Below are positions 9,521-17,400 of a DNA stretch of 64,000 nucleotides, piece after piece. The stretch is from Marinilactibacillus sp036039175 (GTDB taxonomy: Bacteria; Bacillota; Bacilli; Lactobacillales; Carnobacteriaceae_A), in NCBI RefSeq assembly GCF_036039175.1, contig NZ_JAYXKP010000002.1, positions 219,895 through 283,894 on the forward strand, in the 5' to 3' direction. Positions within the stretch are counted from its first letter, which is position 1, and every line of letters begins with the position of its first letter. The notes under the pieces are model-generated. The model searched no databases. It saw only the letters and a program-made list of their open reading frames with translations, and had not been told where the DNA came from. The position numbers and the translations under genes were made by a program.

Positions 9521-9544
9521 TTGATCAATCGATTGAATCGATTC
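9521..9544. promoter_or_regulatory. Three overlapping palindromes in the manX leader
   Basis: TTGATCAA (9521-9528), TCAATCGATTGA (9525-9536) and GAATCGATTC (9535-9544) are three perfect palindromes overlapping one another, ~55-80 bp before manX and just downstream of its candidate -10. It could be an operator, or an RNA structure in the leader. No regulator is assigned. Confidence 0.4.
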
Positions 9545-9576
9545 ATGCAAGTCCACTGTTTATATTTTGAACACGG

Positions 9577-9604
9577 TTTATACACTATAATACTGTCTTC
9601 TCAA
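9577..9604 (-). promoter_or_regulatory. Candidate sigma-A promoter for manXYZ
   Basis: Reading the minus strand: TTGAGA (9604-9599), 16-bp spacer, TATAAA (9582-9577), ~110 nt before manX. This would allow a sigma-54-independent basal level of manXYZ. No sigma-54 motif of comparable quality is present in this gap. Confidence 0.4.
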
Positions 9605-9635
9605 GTGCTTTGAGAATTCGGATTGTGAAACAAAG

Positions 9636-10124
9636 TTAATCTACTTTCTTCAGAACTTCAATTAAATTCTGTTTACGATCACTAGGAACTTTTCTGATTT
9701 CCAGCTCAATACCTTGAAGATTCAAAAACTTGAACGCTTCAATATCCTGATCGTCAACTGAGATAAAGTTGGTAATCATCTTCTTGCCTTGTGAGAACTT
9801 CATTCCACCAATATTGACTGTGTCAAGATTGATGCCAGCCTTAACTAATTTTGCTACATCTGTCGGATTTGTAAATAAGAGCATCACTTTTACGTTTTCT
9901 AATAAAATATGATCCGATACTTCGATGAGCTTTTCAACTGTCATAACATTCGTTTTCACTTCAGGTGGTGCGGCTTGCTTGAGAAGAAACTTTCTCAACT
10001 CACTACTAGCCACTTCGTCGCTGACGACAAGAATTCTGCTGATACCCGTTATTCTAGTCCAGGTAGTTACAACTTGTCCATGAACCAACCGATCATCGAT
10101 TCGGGCTAATCTGACATCCATCAT
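9636..10124 (-). CDS. Stand-alone PTS mannose/sorbose-family EIIB
   Basis: A single EIIB domain (162 aa) of the mannose/sorbose class with the phospho-histidine at His15 (DDRLVHGQVVT) and the usual downstream VSDEVA and LFTNPTDV segments. It is paralogous to the EIIB half of ManX, but more divergent and without a linked EIIA. It is the first gene after the sigma-54 promoter at 10270-10286 and is followed by manXYZ in the same direction. In LevR-type systems EIIB proteins also phosphorylate and restrain the activator, so a sensory role is plausible (inference). ATG 10124 is behind GGAGGG with 10-nt spacing. Confidence 0.88.
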   Translation of the reverse strand: MMDVRLARIDDRLVHGQVVTTWTRITGISRILVVSDEVASSELRKFLLKQAAPPEVKTNVMTVEKLIEVSDHILLENVKVMLLFTNPTDVAKLVKAGINLDTVNIGGMKFSQGKKMITNFISVDDQDIEAFKFLNLQGIELEIRKVPSDRKQNLIEVLKKVD

Positions 10125-10269
10125 CTAAATTTCACCCTCCGTTTTTGATCTGATGGCATCCTCCTTTCAGTTCGTCACTTGTGAATGGACATTCTCAAAC
10201 GCCCCTCTATAATCAGAGCGGTCATTTCAATTAATCCACTGACTGATTATCTGTGCTCACTTAACTATA

Positions 10270-10286
10270 AGCAAGAAGCGTGCCAA
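10270..10286 (-). promoter_or_regulatory. Sigma-54 (-24/-12) promoter
   Basis: On the minus strand the motif reads TTGGCACG, CTTC, TTGCT, i.e. an essentially perfect TGGCAC-N5-TTGCW element (-24 GG and -12 GC with correct spacing). It lies ~145 bp before the EIIB gene and ~45 bp downstream of the repeat at 10329-10373, the expected arrangement for a sigma-54 promoter with an upstream activator site. Confidence 0.9.
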
Positions 10287-10328
10287 CTTTTAAAAACATA
10301 AAACAGCGGTTTAACAGGCTTTATTTCG

Positions 10329-10373
10329 ATACACTAAAAAACACACTAACAATACAACTTGTCAGTGTGTTTT
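10329..10373. promoter_or_regulatory. manR 3' hairpin / candidate ManR activator site
   Basis: Contains ATACACTA-A-AAAACACACT (10329-10347), a 19-mer that recurs at 13299-13317 with 17 of 19 bases the same. An inverted AGTGTGTTTT follows at 10364-10373. The arms 10338-10351 and 10360-10373 pair with one mismatch and the minus strand continues into a T-run, so it can also be the manR terminator. Its place 40-90 bp upstream of the sigma-54 promoter suits an upstream activating sequence. Both roles may hold. Confidence 0.55.
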
Positions 10374-10384
10374 GAGTGTTTTAT

Positions 10385-13249
10385 TTAATCTTCAAATATC
10401 TCATCAATCTGATTGTCTTTTTCAATATTTAAATGACTCTCAATGTAGTGATACAAATAATAGTATTCACTAAAACTGATGTTTATATTCAATTGCTGTT
10501 CAAGCTTTCCAACAATTTTTTTTACAGGCTGATAGAGCGCATTCTGTTGTATCTCATCTGTGTCTATGTCAACCGTCAGTGCTTCATTTAAGACCGATCG
10601 TTCCAAGACACCCGCTAAGTGCATAATCAAGTTGATATTGAAAGCATATTGATCTTTTTTTCCATTAGACAATGTGTAGAATTCTTGAGCAAATGACCAA
10701 AGTGGGGCAATGACCTTTGATGGATTGATGAAAGTGAAACTTTCTTCAATAAAATTTTGACACAATCTTCTGGCACTGTCTTCGTCTAGTTCTGGTTTAA
10801 AGTAAGCATGATTGTTTTTAGAAACAAGATCATTCAAAACAACCGCTACATCTCGTTCAATGAATTGTTCTAGCGGAATGAATGGTGCATCTAGTTTAGG
10901 GTTCATGATTCCTGTTGTCGCAATAATAGAGTAATTTCTTTTCAGTTCTTCTTTTCGTTCTTTCAGTTCCGCTACAGAACAAGCTATGACAGATAAGTCG
11001 ATTTCAAAGTTATGGTCAATTGCACCTTTTACAAGTTCTTTAATTTTCTGAGCTGTTCCTTCTCCGCTTGCGCAAACCGCAAGAATGACTTGAGGTTTCA
11101 TTTTCGATAAATCAAATTCGACCGGTTTCGCCTTGACTGTGTCTACATATCCTCTAAATATTTTCAGAGAATCATACAGTGTATTCAAATCTGTGTCTAC
11201 TAGAGAAGCTTTCCTAACAGCTTCTAAAACAACCGCTGTTGAGACCATGTCTATTGTTTTGACGGCGACACCTGTTTCTTCTGTTAATTTATCTCCAAAA
11301 GTAAACAAGGAACCCATATCCACTAGTAACAATACACCATTACCCTCATCTACTTCTGTTACAGCCTGCTTTACTCGTTCATATGCTGTTTGCGGAGGCA
11401 TATCCAAAGGCATATCAATCGCAAGTAACTTCTCGATATCCAGTAACTCCTCAACAACGCTTGCCATACTACTCGCAGTAGACTGACCGTGTGTTGCTAC
11501 AACAATTCCGACTTTCCCTTTAGCTTGCTCGTCTTTCAACGAAACCAGCAAGACAGTTAAATAGTAAATTTCATTGTCTGGAATTGAAACTGAAAGTTCT
11601 TCTGAAATGATTTCTCGGATTTCTTTAGCTACCTCATATTCTTCTGGAAAATCAATGGCCATCTCTTTAATATTATGATTGATACTGCGCTCTTCTCCTA
11701 AATAGATTTTTTTAAGAAAAGAACTAATATGCAAGCTCATAGCGTAGATAAAATTCTGCTGAAATTCAGGTCCCAATCTTTTTTTAACTAGATCATAAAG
11801 TGTCCGAGTCAATTGAATCACTTCTACGTTTACGAATTCAGCTAGTTTAGATTCCGTGTTAAATGAAAATCCGTGATTTCGATAATACGACTTCAAGTGA
11901 ACATTAATATCTGTTGAAATATAATGGTTAATGGATTCCTGATCTAATCCCTCAGCTTTCAAAAGCGCCGCTTTGTCACCGATAATGTCATATAAATTGT
12001 ACGGTAATTCATAAGCATCCGTCTTCATCTTAACAAAGGATTCATTAGGAGAAACGGTGATCACTGGTTCTAAAAACTTCGATAATTCCGTTTGTCCCTT
12101 ACGATCTGATGATAATTGCACTAGACCAGATTTAATCCCATCAGGCAAGTCAATCACCGTTAAGTTTACTTCATCCTTATGCATTTGGTGCATGAACCCT
12201 CGAGCACACACTAATTGAATATTAGATTTCAACTGTCCAACATTCCCGTATCCAACACTCGCAATCAGCGCTTTTATCACATCTTCTGTTAAACTAATCC
12301 TTCTTTGAATGCGGTTTGCTTCGATTCCAGCCATGAGTTTTACTAAGTCAATTTGTTCATTAGCTGGTCTGTGCTTGAATGATGGAAGATGAATGTTAAT
12401 GGGTATTCTTCTCATGAAAGTATCCAGTAAAGTTGACCCAGGATCTTCCGTTGTCGCGCTAACAATTCTAACCTCTGCAGCCTTGGCTTTACCGGTTTCA
12501 CCCATACGACTATACGTACCATGATCCATGAAATAGAAAATCATTTCTTGACCTTCAGGTGGGAGTCTATGGATTTCATCTAGAAACAGCATACTTCCAT
12601 CAGCTTGTTGAATCAAACCTTCCTTATCTGTAACAGCACCTGTAAAGGCCCCTTTGGAATAACCAAATAAATGACTCATCAATAATTCTGGATTATGTGC
12701 ATAGTCCGCACAATTAAATACAATCAACTCTTTTGAAGAGTCAACCATTCCATTTGATTGAGCAAAACGGAACATGGCATGCGCAAAAAATGTTTTACCA
12801 GATCCAGTAGGCCCTGTTATCAATGTATTTAAACCTTTAGGAGGATAGAGTACAGCTGCTTTAGCTTGTTCTACAGCATTTTTCATACTTCCGTTTGCAC
12901 CAATCGTTGTTTCAAAAATATCTTCTTCTGATGAAAATGAAAAATTATGGATGCCGGTTTCTGGTACCGTTATAGGTTGTTTGTTTTCTTTGTAACTTGA
13001 AACATATTTTGTAAGTGGTTTGTGCCTCATAAGTTTAATATCAATGTATTTTACAGGACGACCTTCAATTTTATACAATTGACCTTCTCGAACTAGTGCA
13101 TTCAAATCTTTTGAGACATTGCTTCGCAAGATATCCAATGACTCTGAAAGTTGCTGAGTGGTTACACCTTGCTTTAACTCTAATTCTTTCTTAGTGTATC
13201 CTTTAGTCTGTTCCAAAACGTATTCGAGTATCCGTTCTTTTCTTTTCAT
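10385..13249 (-). CDS. manR: ManR/LevR-type sigma-54 activator with PRD and EIIA/EIIB domains
   Basis: Enhancer-binding activator for sigma-54 promoters of mannose-class PTS operons. Order of domains (954-aa protein): N-terminal winged HTH (~1-75); AAA+ ATPase with Walker A GPTGSGKT (146-153), the sigma-54 contact loop GAFTGA (200-205) and Walker B LFLDEIH (~221-227); PRD1 (~475-585, His in MSLHISS); EIIA-mannose-like domain (VVATHGQST); EIIB-galactitol-like domain (AVCASGEGTA); truncated PRD2 at the end (YLYHYIESHL). All phosphorylatable residues are visible. The ATG at 13249 (GGAG 6 nt upstream) is preferred over the longer frame from 13291. It reads toward its target promoter at 10270-10286. 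Confidence 0.95.
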   Translation of the reverse strand: MKRKERILEYVLEQTKGYTKKELELKQGVTTQQLSESLDILRSNVSKDLNALVREGQLYKIEGRPVKYIDIKLMRHKPLTKYVSSYKENKQPITVPETGIHNFSFSSEEDIFETTIGANGSMKNAVEQAKAAVLYPPKGLNTLITGPTGSGKTFFAHAMFRFAQSNGMVDSSKELIVFNCADYAHNPELLMSHLFGYSKGAFTGAVTDKEGLIQQADGSMLFLDEIHRLPPEGQEMIFYFMDHGTYSRMGETGKAKAAEVRIVSATTEDPGSTLLDTFMRRIPINIHLPSFKHRPANEQIDLVKLMAGIEANRIQRRISLTEDVIKALIASVGYGNVGQLKSNIQLVCARGFMHQMHKDEVNLTVIDLPDGIKSGLVQLSSDRKGQTELSKFLEPVITVSPNESFVKMKTDAYELPYNLYDIIGDKAALLKAEGLDQESINHYISTDINVHLKSYYRNHGFSFNTESKLAEFVNVEVIQLTRTLYDLVKKRLGPEFQQNFIYAMSLHISSFLKKIYLGEERSINHNIKEMAIDFPEEYEVAKEIREIISEELSVSIPDNEIYYLTVLLVSLKDEQAKGKVGIVVATHGQSTASSMASVVEELLDIEKLLAIDMPLDMPPQTAYERVKQAVTEVDEGNGVLLLVDMGSLFTFGDKLTEETGVAVKTIDMVSTAVVLEAVRKASLVDTDLNTLYDSLKIFRGYVDTVKAKPVEFDLSKMKPQVILAVCASGEGTAQKIKELVKGAIDHNFEIDLSVIACSVAELKERKEELKRNYSIIATTGIMNPKLDAPFIPLEQFIERDVAVVLNDLVSKNNHAYFKPELDEDSARRLCQNFIEESFTFINPSKVIAPLWSFAQEFYTLSNGKKDQYAFNINLIMHLAGVLERSVLNEALTVDIDTDEIQQNALYQPVKKIVGKLEQQLNINISFSEYYYLYHYIESHLNIEKDNQIDEIFED

Positions 13250-13298
13250 AATGTGCTCCTTTTCAAGTTTTTTCTCTACTTGAAACTCCAAAGACAGT

Positions 13299-13379
13299 AT
13301 ACACTAGAAAACACACAAACAAAACACACTATAAGAGAAAAAACATAAGTCTTATGCTCTTTCTTTTATAGTGTGTCCG
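13299..13379. promoter_or_regulatory. manR promoter region with AAAACACACT repeats and a large dyad
   Basis: Holds ATACACTA-G-AAAACACACA (13299-13317), AAAACACACT (13321-13330) and the inverted AGTGTGT (13370-13376). The arms 13324-13340 and 13360-13376 form a 17-bp dyad with one mismatch around an inner CATAAG/CTTATG hairpin. A TATACT (-10-like, minus strand) overlaps the first repeat. It suggests autoregulation of manR by the same site used at 10329-10373. Confidence 0.5.
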
Positions 13380-13841
13380 TTTTATACGGGTTACTTTACC
13401 CCTATTGGAAAAAGATTTCAATAAAAAGAGTGTAGAGAGAAAAAAGGGCCACACCGTTTTTCTCTCTATCACCCGGTAAGGGATACCCGCAAATGATATA
13501 CTTGTCGCTGAGGATTAGACGACAGAAGTATAGTCTTACATTAAAATGGGACTGGATCAAATAAATGACTCTCAATCCCTAACGCTTTGAAACAATGAAT
13601 GAAAAGAGAAGAGGAGAGAATGCAAATAAGAAAGTTCTTCTCTTTCCATTACAATTAGAACTATAAAGAAAATATGTGAAATAGTCAACAATATATTTTA
13701 TTATTTTCAAAAAAACCTACATCCTAATTATAAAACCTTTATACAAAAGGCTTATTTTAGAATGTAGGTCATTTCTGTTCTGTATACATTTCACATATAT
13801 AGCGTTCAAACATTTATCAATTGATTATTTAGGGGCTTTCT
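13380..13841. other. Gene-free segment with several strong RNA-like hairpins
   Basis: 462 bases with no convincing ORF. It contains a perfect 12-bp hairpin (arms 13433-13444 and 13457-13468), a compound stem (13497-13507 with 13520-13532, two-base bulge, 12-nt loop) closed by GTAAG/CTTAC (13476-13480 and 13535-13539), a 9-bp hairpin (13603-13611 with 13637-13645), and a terminator-like dyad (ACCTACAT 13715-13722 with 13762-13769). A 12-codon ORF at 13620-13658 is too weakly supported to call. I cannot match it to a known RNA family; the strand is undetermined. Confidence 0.4.
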
Positions 13842-15251
13842 CTATTGTTTGATATCCTTGCTTTCTTCATAAATTGAAATTGCTCGTTTACGCGCAGTTG
13901 AATGATTTACGATAGGCGCCGGATAGTTTTCTCCGATAATGACACCGCAAGCTTCTTGTTCTTCTTTACTCATTTTCTCTGGAGCATGAATGTACTTGTT
14001 TTTCACAGATTTGAGTTCAGGCACAAACTCTCTTATAAAATCTCCAGACTTATCGTATTTTTCAGATTGAGTAGTTGGGTTAAATATTCTAAAATAAGGA
14101 ACAGCATCTGTTCCAGTGGAAGCTGCCCATTGCCATCCACCGATATTATTGCATGGATCGTAATCAGTCAACATCTTCTGGAAATGTTTTTCTCCACGGC
14201 GCCAGTCGATCAATAAGTCTTTTGTTAAAAAAGAAGCCGTAATCATTCTTAAACGATTGTGCATCCAACCTAACGTACTGAGTTGTCTCATCGCTGCATC
14301 CACTATCGGATAACCGGTTTTTCCTTGAATCCACTTTTCAAATTGTTCTTCATCATTATCCCACTGAATATGAGAGAACTGTTCTTTGATAGGTTGTTCT
14401 TTTTGGTTTGGATTTGCTACATAGATCATATGATAAAAATCTCGCCAACATAGTTCCTTTAAAAAAGTTTGCTGGCTCTCATTACTCGTTTCTGCTTGTA
14501 CAGCTGCCCAAAGCGTTCGAATACTGAGTTCACCTAATCGCATATGCTGAGATAATCGGCTCGTTTTATCCTCATCAGGATAATCTCTTCCAATCTCATA
14601 ATCATCTAGTCTTTCCTCGATAAATAATTTTAACTGCTCTTTTGCTGCCTGGGTCCCTGGTTTATAATTGATATCTAGTCCTGCCTCTTCAACCATCTTT
14701 TCCAGTTTTTCCTCATTATCAGCATACAAAACTTTCTTCATAACCTTACTCTGATCTATTTCCACTTTCATTGGAGTCGGTTTATCCAGTTCAATCCATT
14801 TATTGTAATAAGGGGTAAACACTTTATACAAATCACCTGAATTGTTATGAACTTCATGTGCACCGTGCAAGTAATGATCCATATAAGAATGAACAGAGAT
14901 ATCGTTCTCCTTGAAAAAGGTTCTCATCAAGTCATCACGTTGTTTTCCGTATCCTTTTTCATCTTGATTGAAGTAAACGTCTGTCCAGTTCGGTACATCT
15001 TTTTTCAATTTCTGAAAACTCTCTTCTATATCTCCATGTAATATCTGTAAGTACATCCCTTGTTTTTCAATCTCTTTTTTTAAATGGAGCACACTCGTAA
15101 AGAATGCCGCATGATTCATACTATCTTCTAAAAACTGCTCCGGGTTCACTTGAAATAACAATATGAGTTTTTCTGACTTTTCAAATGCTTGCGATAAAGC
15201 AATATTATCTTCTAACCTTAAATCTCTTCGAAACCACATTACGGATACCAT
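13842..15251 (-). CDS. phrB: Deoxyribodipyrimidine photolyase
   Basis: Light-dependent repair enzyme that splits cyclobutane pyrimidine dimers, using FAD and an antenna cofactor. The N-terminal Rossmann-type antenna domain begins MVSVMWFRRDLRLEDN. The C-terminal helical FAD domain carries the landmarks ELCWRDFYHM, YPIVDAAMRQL, GWMHNRLRM and GGWQWAASTGTDA-PYFRIFNP, so it is a complete class I photolyase of normal length (469 aa). ATG 15251 follows AAGGAG with 8-nt spacing. Its presence beside a carotenoid cluster suggests life exposed to light (inference). Terminator-like dyad at 13713-13773 downstream. Confidence 0.95.
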   Translation of the reverse strand: MVSVMWFRRDLRLEDNIALSQAFEKSEKLILLFQVNPEQFLEDSMNHAAFFTSVLHLKKEIEKQGMYLQILHGDIEESFQKLKKDVPNWTDVYFNQDEKGYGKQRDDLMRTFFKENDISVHSYMDHYLHGAHEVHNNSGDLYKVFTPYYNKWIELDKPTPMKVEIDQSKVMKKVLYADNEEKLEKMVEEAGLDINYKPGTQAAKEQLKLFIEERLDDYEIGRDYPDEDKTSRLSQHMRLGELSIRTLWAAVQAETSNESQQTFLKELCWRDFYHMIYVANPNQKEQPIKEQFSHIQWDNDEEQFEKWIQGKTGYPIVDAAMRQLSTLGWMHNRLRMITASFLTKDLLIDWRRGEKHFQKMLTDYDPCNNIGGWQWAASTGTDAVPYFRIFNPTTQSEKYDKSGDFIREFVPELKSVKNKYIHAPEKMSKEEQEACGVIIGENYPAPIVNHSTARKRAISIYEESKDIKQ

Positions 15252-15360
15252 ATTCCACTCTCCTTAATTCTCTTGGTATAAAAGTATGACACAATCTATT
15301 TTCAGATACAATCATTAGATCTCATTCGTTATTTAAATTAGAGAGTAGGCTAAAAATAAA

Positions 15361-15416
15361 AAACTGCCCTATTCAGTAAGTCGGTTTAGTCTAACCGATA
15401 CTGTACAAGGCAGTTT
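15361..15416 (-). terminator. Terminator after glutathione peroxidase
   Basis: AAACTGCC (15361-15368) pairs with GGCAGTTT (15409-15416), and a long inner imperfect stem includes TCGGTT/AACCGA. On the minus strand it is followed by a T-rich run. Confidence 0.8.
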
Positions 15417-15428
15417 ATTTATCGTTTA

Positions 15429-15893
15429 TTAAAGGATAGATACTAAATCTTCTACTACTTTTAAAGGTTTCGTTGTTGGAGCATATCTGTTAATGACTTC
15501 TCCATCAGAATCAATCAAAAATTTTGTATAATTCCATTTGATCATTTTGTTTCCAGTTTTTTCTTTCAAATATTTGAATAAAGGATGTGCATCGCCACCA
15601 TTAACGTTTACCTTATCAAACATTGGAAAAGTTACGTCATAATTCACTTGACAGAACTCAGCAATTTCTCCACCTTCAAGCGGTTCTTGGTTCATAAATT
15701 GATTACAAGGAAAGCCTAATACGACAAATCCTTTGTCTTTGTAGGATTGATATAATTCTTCAAGGTCTTTTAATTGAGAAGCCAGTCCACACTTGCTTGC
15801 TGTATTAACGATCAGCATCGGTTTTCCAGTGTAACTAGAAAGGTCCACGTCTTTTCCATCTAAATCTTTCACCGTAAAATCTGTTACAGTCAT
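15429..15893 (-). CDS. Glutathione peroxidase family (thiol peroxidase)
   Basis: Peroxide-reducing enzyme of the GPx/BsaA family; bacterial cysteine members usually take electrons from thioredoxin. The catalytic Cys35 (NTASKCGLASQ), Gln65 in FPCNQF, and Trp120-Asn121 (KWNYTKFL) make up the expected tetrad. The loop after the cysteine reads GLASQ where many relatives have GFTPQ, a small variation. 154 aa, full length. ATG 15893 follows AAAGGAT. The next gene upstream on the same strand is the VOC protein (58-bp gap), so they may share a transcript. Confidence 0.92.
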   Translation of the reverse strand: MTVTDFTVKDLDGKDVDLSSYTGKPMLIVNTASKCGLASQLKDLEELYQSYKDKGFVVLGFPCNQFMNQEPLEGGEIAEFCQVNYDVTFPMFDKVNVNGGDAHPLFKYLKEKTGNKMIKWNYTKFLIDSDGEVINRYAPTTKPLKVVEDLVSIL

Positions 15894-15951
15894 CCAATTT
15901 CAATCCTTTCTCATCTTTATCAATTTTGATAGAAGATGCAAAAAGTATCGC

Positions 15952-16815
15952 TTATCTTCTAAGCTCAAATCTTACTTCTATGCCATTAGGGTCTAATACA
16001 GATAGAACTTGATGAGCATCTTCTAATACAAGTATACCACGGATTTCTATAATTTGTTTCAATTTTTCAAGAGATTCTTCAGACGACAATAGAACTGAAT
16101 AAGATTCTAACCCTAGATCTTCTTCTGATAATTTAGGTAAATGTTTACCCATCCAAATATTTGTACCAATATGATGATGATATCCACCAGCTGAAAAGAA
16201 TCTTGCTTGATCTCCAAATTGATCAGTTAAATCGAATCCTAACTGTTGATAGAACTCTTGTGTTTCATCTAGATCAATTACTGATAAATGAATATGACCT
16301 ATTGTAGTATTTTCAGGAAACTTTTCTACCATACCAGACTGGTCTCTACTTTCAATTACTCCGTCTGCATCCATTTCAATCGTAATACCAGCGATTCTTC
16401 CGTCTTCTCGAATATCCCAATCACTTTTTGGTTTATCACGGTAAATCTCAATCCCGTTACCTTCTGGGTCTTGCAAATAGATTGCTTCACTATACCCATG
16501 ATCAGAAGCTCCACCAATCGGAACTTTTTTAACAAGAAGTCTGTAAAGTGTGTCGCCTAGATCTTTACGACTGGGCAATAAAAATGCTGTATGAAATAAT
16601 CCAGCAGCTCTTCTATCTACTACGTTTTGAATAGTTTTTAAAACTAACAATGGCTGATCAGAACCACTAGCACCTAGAGAAACTTTATCTTCTGCCGCTT
16701 CTATTACGGTCAAACCTAATTCCTGATAATACTCAGAAAGACGATTTAAATCTTTGACTTTTAACGTGACCGACCCGATACTAGCTGTTTGTTCAATTTT
16801 GTATGATGTATTCAT
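15952..16815 (-). CDS. Two-domain VOC protein, CatE-like ring-cleavage dioxygenase family
   Basis: Cytoplasmic vicinal-oxygen-chelate protein of 287 aa with two tandem domains. The first (~8-125) has FHTAFLLPSRKDLG and DPEGNGIEIYRDKP. The second (~165-285) has IGHIHLSVIDLDETQEFYQQ, the HHHIGTN segment and DPNGIEVRF. Histidine and glutamate ligands for a metal are in place. Family members annotated CatE/YfiE are catechol 2,3-dioxygenases, but the real substrate in this clade is unproven. ATG 16815 follows AAGGGG. It lies downstream of the crt genes on the same strand (73-bp gap) and could be read from their transcript. Confidence 0.85.
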   Translation of the reverse strand: MNTSYKIEQTASIGSVTLKVKDLNRLSEYYQELGLTVIEAAEDKVSLGASGSDQPLLVLKTIQNVVDRRAAGLFHTAFLLPSRKDLGDTLYRLLVKKVPIGGASDHGYSEAIYLQDPEGNGIEIYRDKPKSDWDIREDGRIAGITIEMDADGVIESRDQSGMVEKFPENTTIGHIHLSVIDLDETQEFYQQLGFDLTDQFGDQARFFSAGGYHHHIGTNIWMGKHLPKLSEEDLGLESYSVLLSSEESLEKLKQIIEIRGILVLEDAHQVLSVLDPNGIEVRFELRR

Positions 16816-16888
16816 GAATAGACCCCTTACTTACTTTTTATAAGTTAACTACCTATATCATATACTGTAAGTGGAAAAGTGTCCACTG

Positions 16889-17386
16889 CTATTTAAAGGT
16901 TCTCTTACGTTCTTTCATTTTTTGTATTCTTGCAAGCCTTGGTCTGTTATATCTTTGAATAATGATAAAAGGTACGTTAATCACCAAGGCATACAAAACA
17001 TTCAACCAGGCTGCCCAAAGCGGATTCCATAGGAAAAATAACGGCACCGGTAATAAAATCATCCAATGCGTCAATTCTGCTCTTTTTGTCTCTAAAATAA
17101 ATTTAGGATAGTCCGCTTGGCTTTTAGCGGCTAAATGCTTTTTCTTGTATCCCATTCCAAATAAAGAAGCTCCGTCTGGCAATCGATCTTTCCATTCTTT
17201 AACACCTGTTTTTTGCTCCCAGAATTCACCCTCATTTTCCCAATCATACGATACAAACAATTTTTTAAAAAAAGGATGTTTGCTGAACGTCAAATCTGAT
17301 ACTTTAAGTAATCCGACCGAGACACCAAAATGAATGATAAACCAGGCTACACCGTTTACTGCTATCAGAATCAATACTTGACTCAT
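16889..17386 (-). CDS. crtO: CrtO, glycosyl-4,4'-diaponeurosporenoate acyltransferase
   Basis: Small membrane acyltransferase that adds the fatty acyl group to the glycosylated C30 carotenoid acid, the last step to staphyloxanthin-like pigments. Same length as the staphylococcal protein (165 aa), with the hallmark segments GEFWEQ...VKEWKDRLPDG, ETKRAELTHW and NVPFIIIQRYNRPRL. Two to four hydrophobic segments. ATG 17386 follows AAAGGATG and lies 14 nt after crtQ, so the two are tightly coupled. Last of the four crt genes. The exact acyl donor is unknown. Confidence 0.9.
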   Translation of the reverse strand: MSQVLILIAVNGVAWFIIHFGVSVGLLKVSDLTFSKHPFFKKLFVSYDWENEGEFWEQKTGVKEWKDRLPDGASLFGMGYKKKHLAAKSQADYPKFILETKRAELTHWMILLPVPLFFLWNPLWAAWLNVLYALVINVPFIIIQRYNRPRLARIQKMKERKRTFK

Positions 17387-17400
17387 CGTTTCATCCTTTC

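Noticed and set aside
9545..9570. Possible second sigma-54 promoter before manX (TGCAAGTCCACTG)
   Set aside because: Only the -12 half is recognisable; the -24 GG is missing. Compared with 10270-10286 it is not credible.
9565..9585. Catabolite-response element near the manX promoter
   Set aside because: Best alignment to the cre consensus has three mismatches, including invariant positions.
13620..13658. 12-codon leader peptide ORF in the structured segment
   Set aside because: Ribosome-site spacing is only 3 nt, and no regulated gene follows on that strand.
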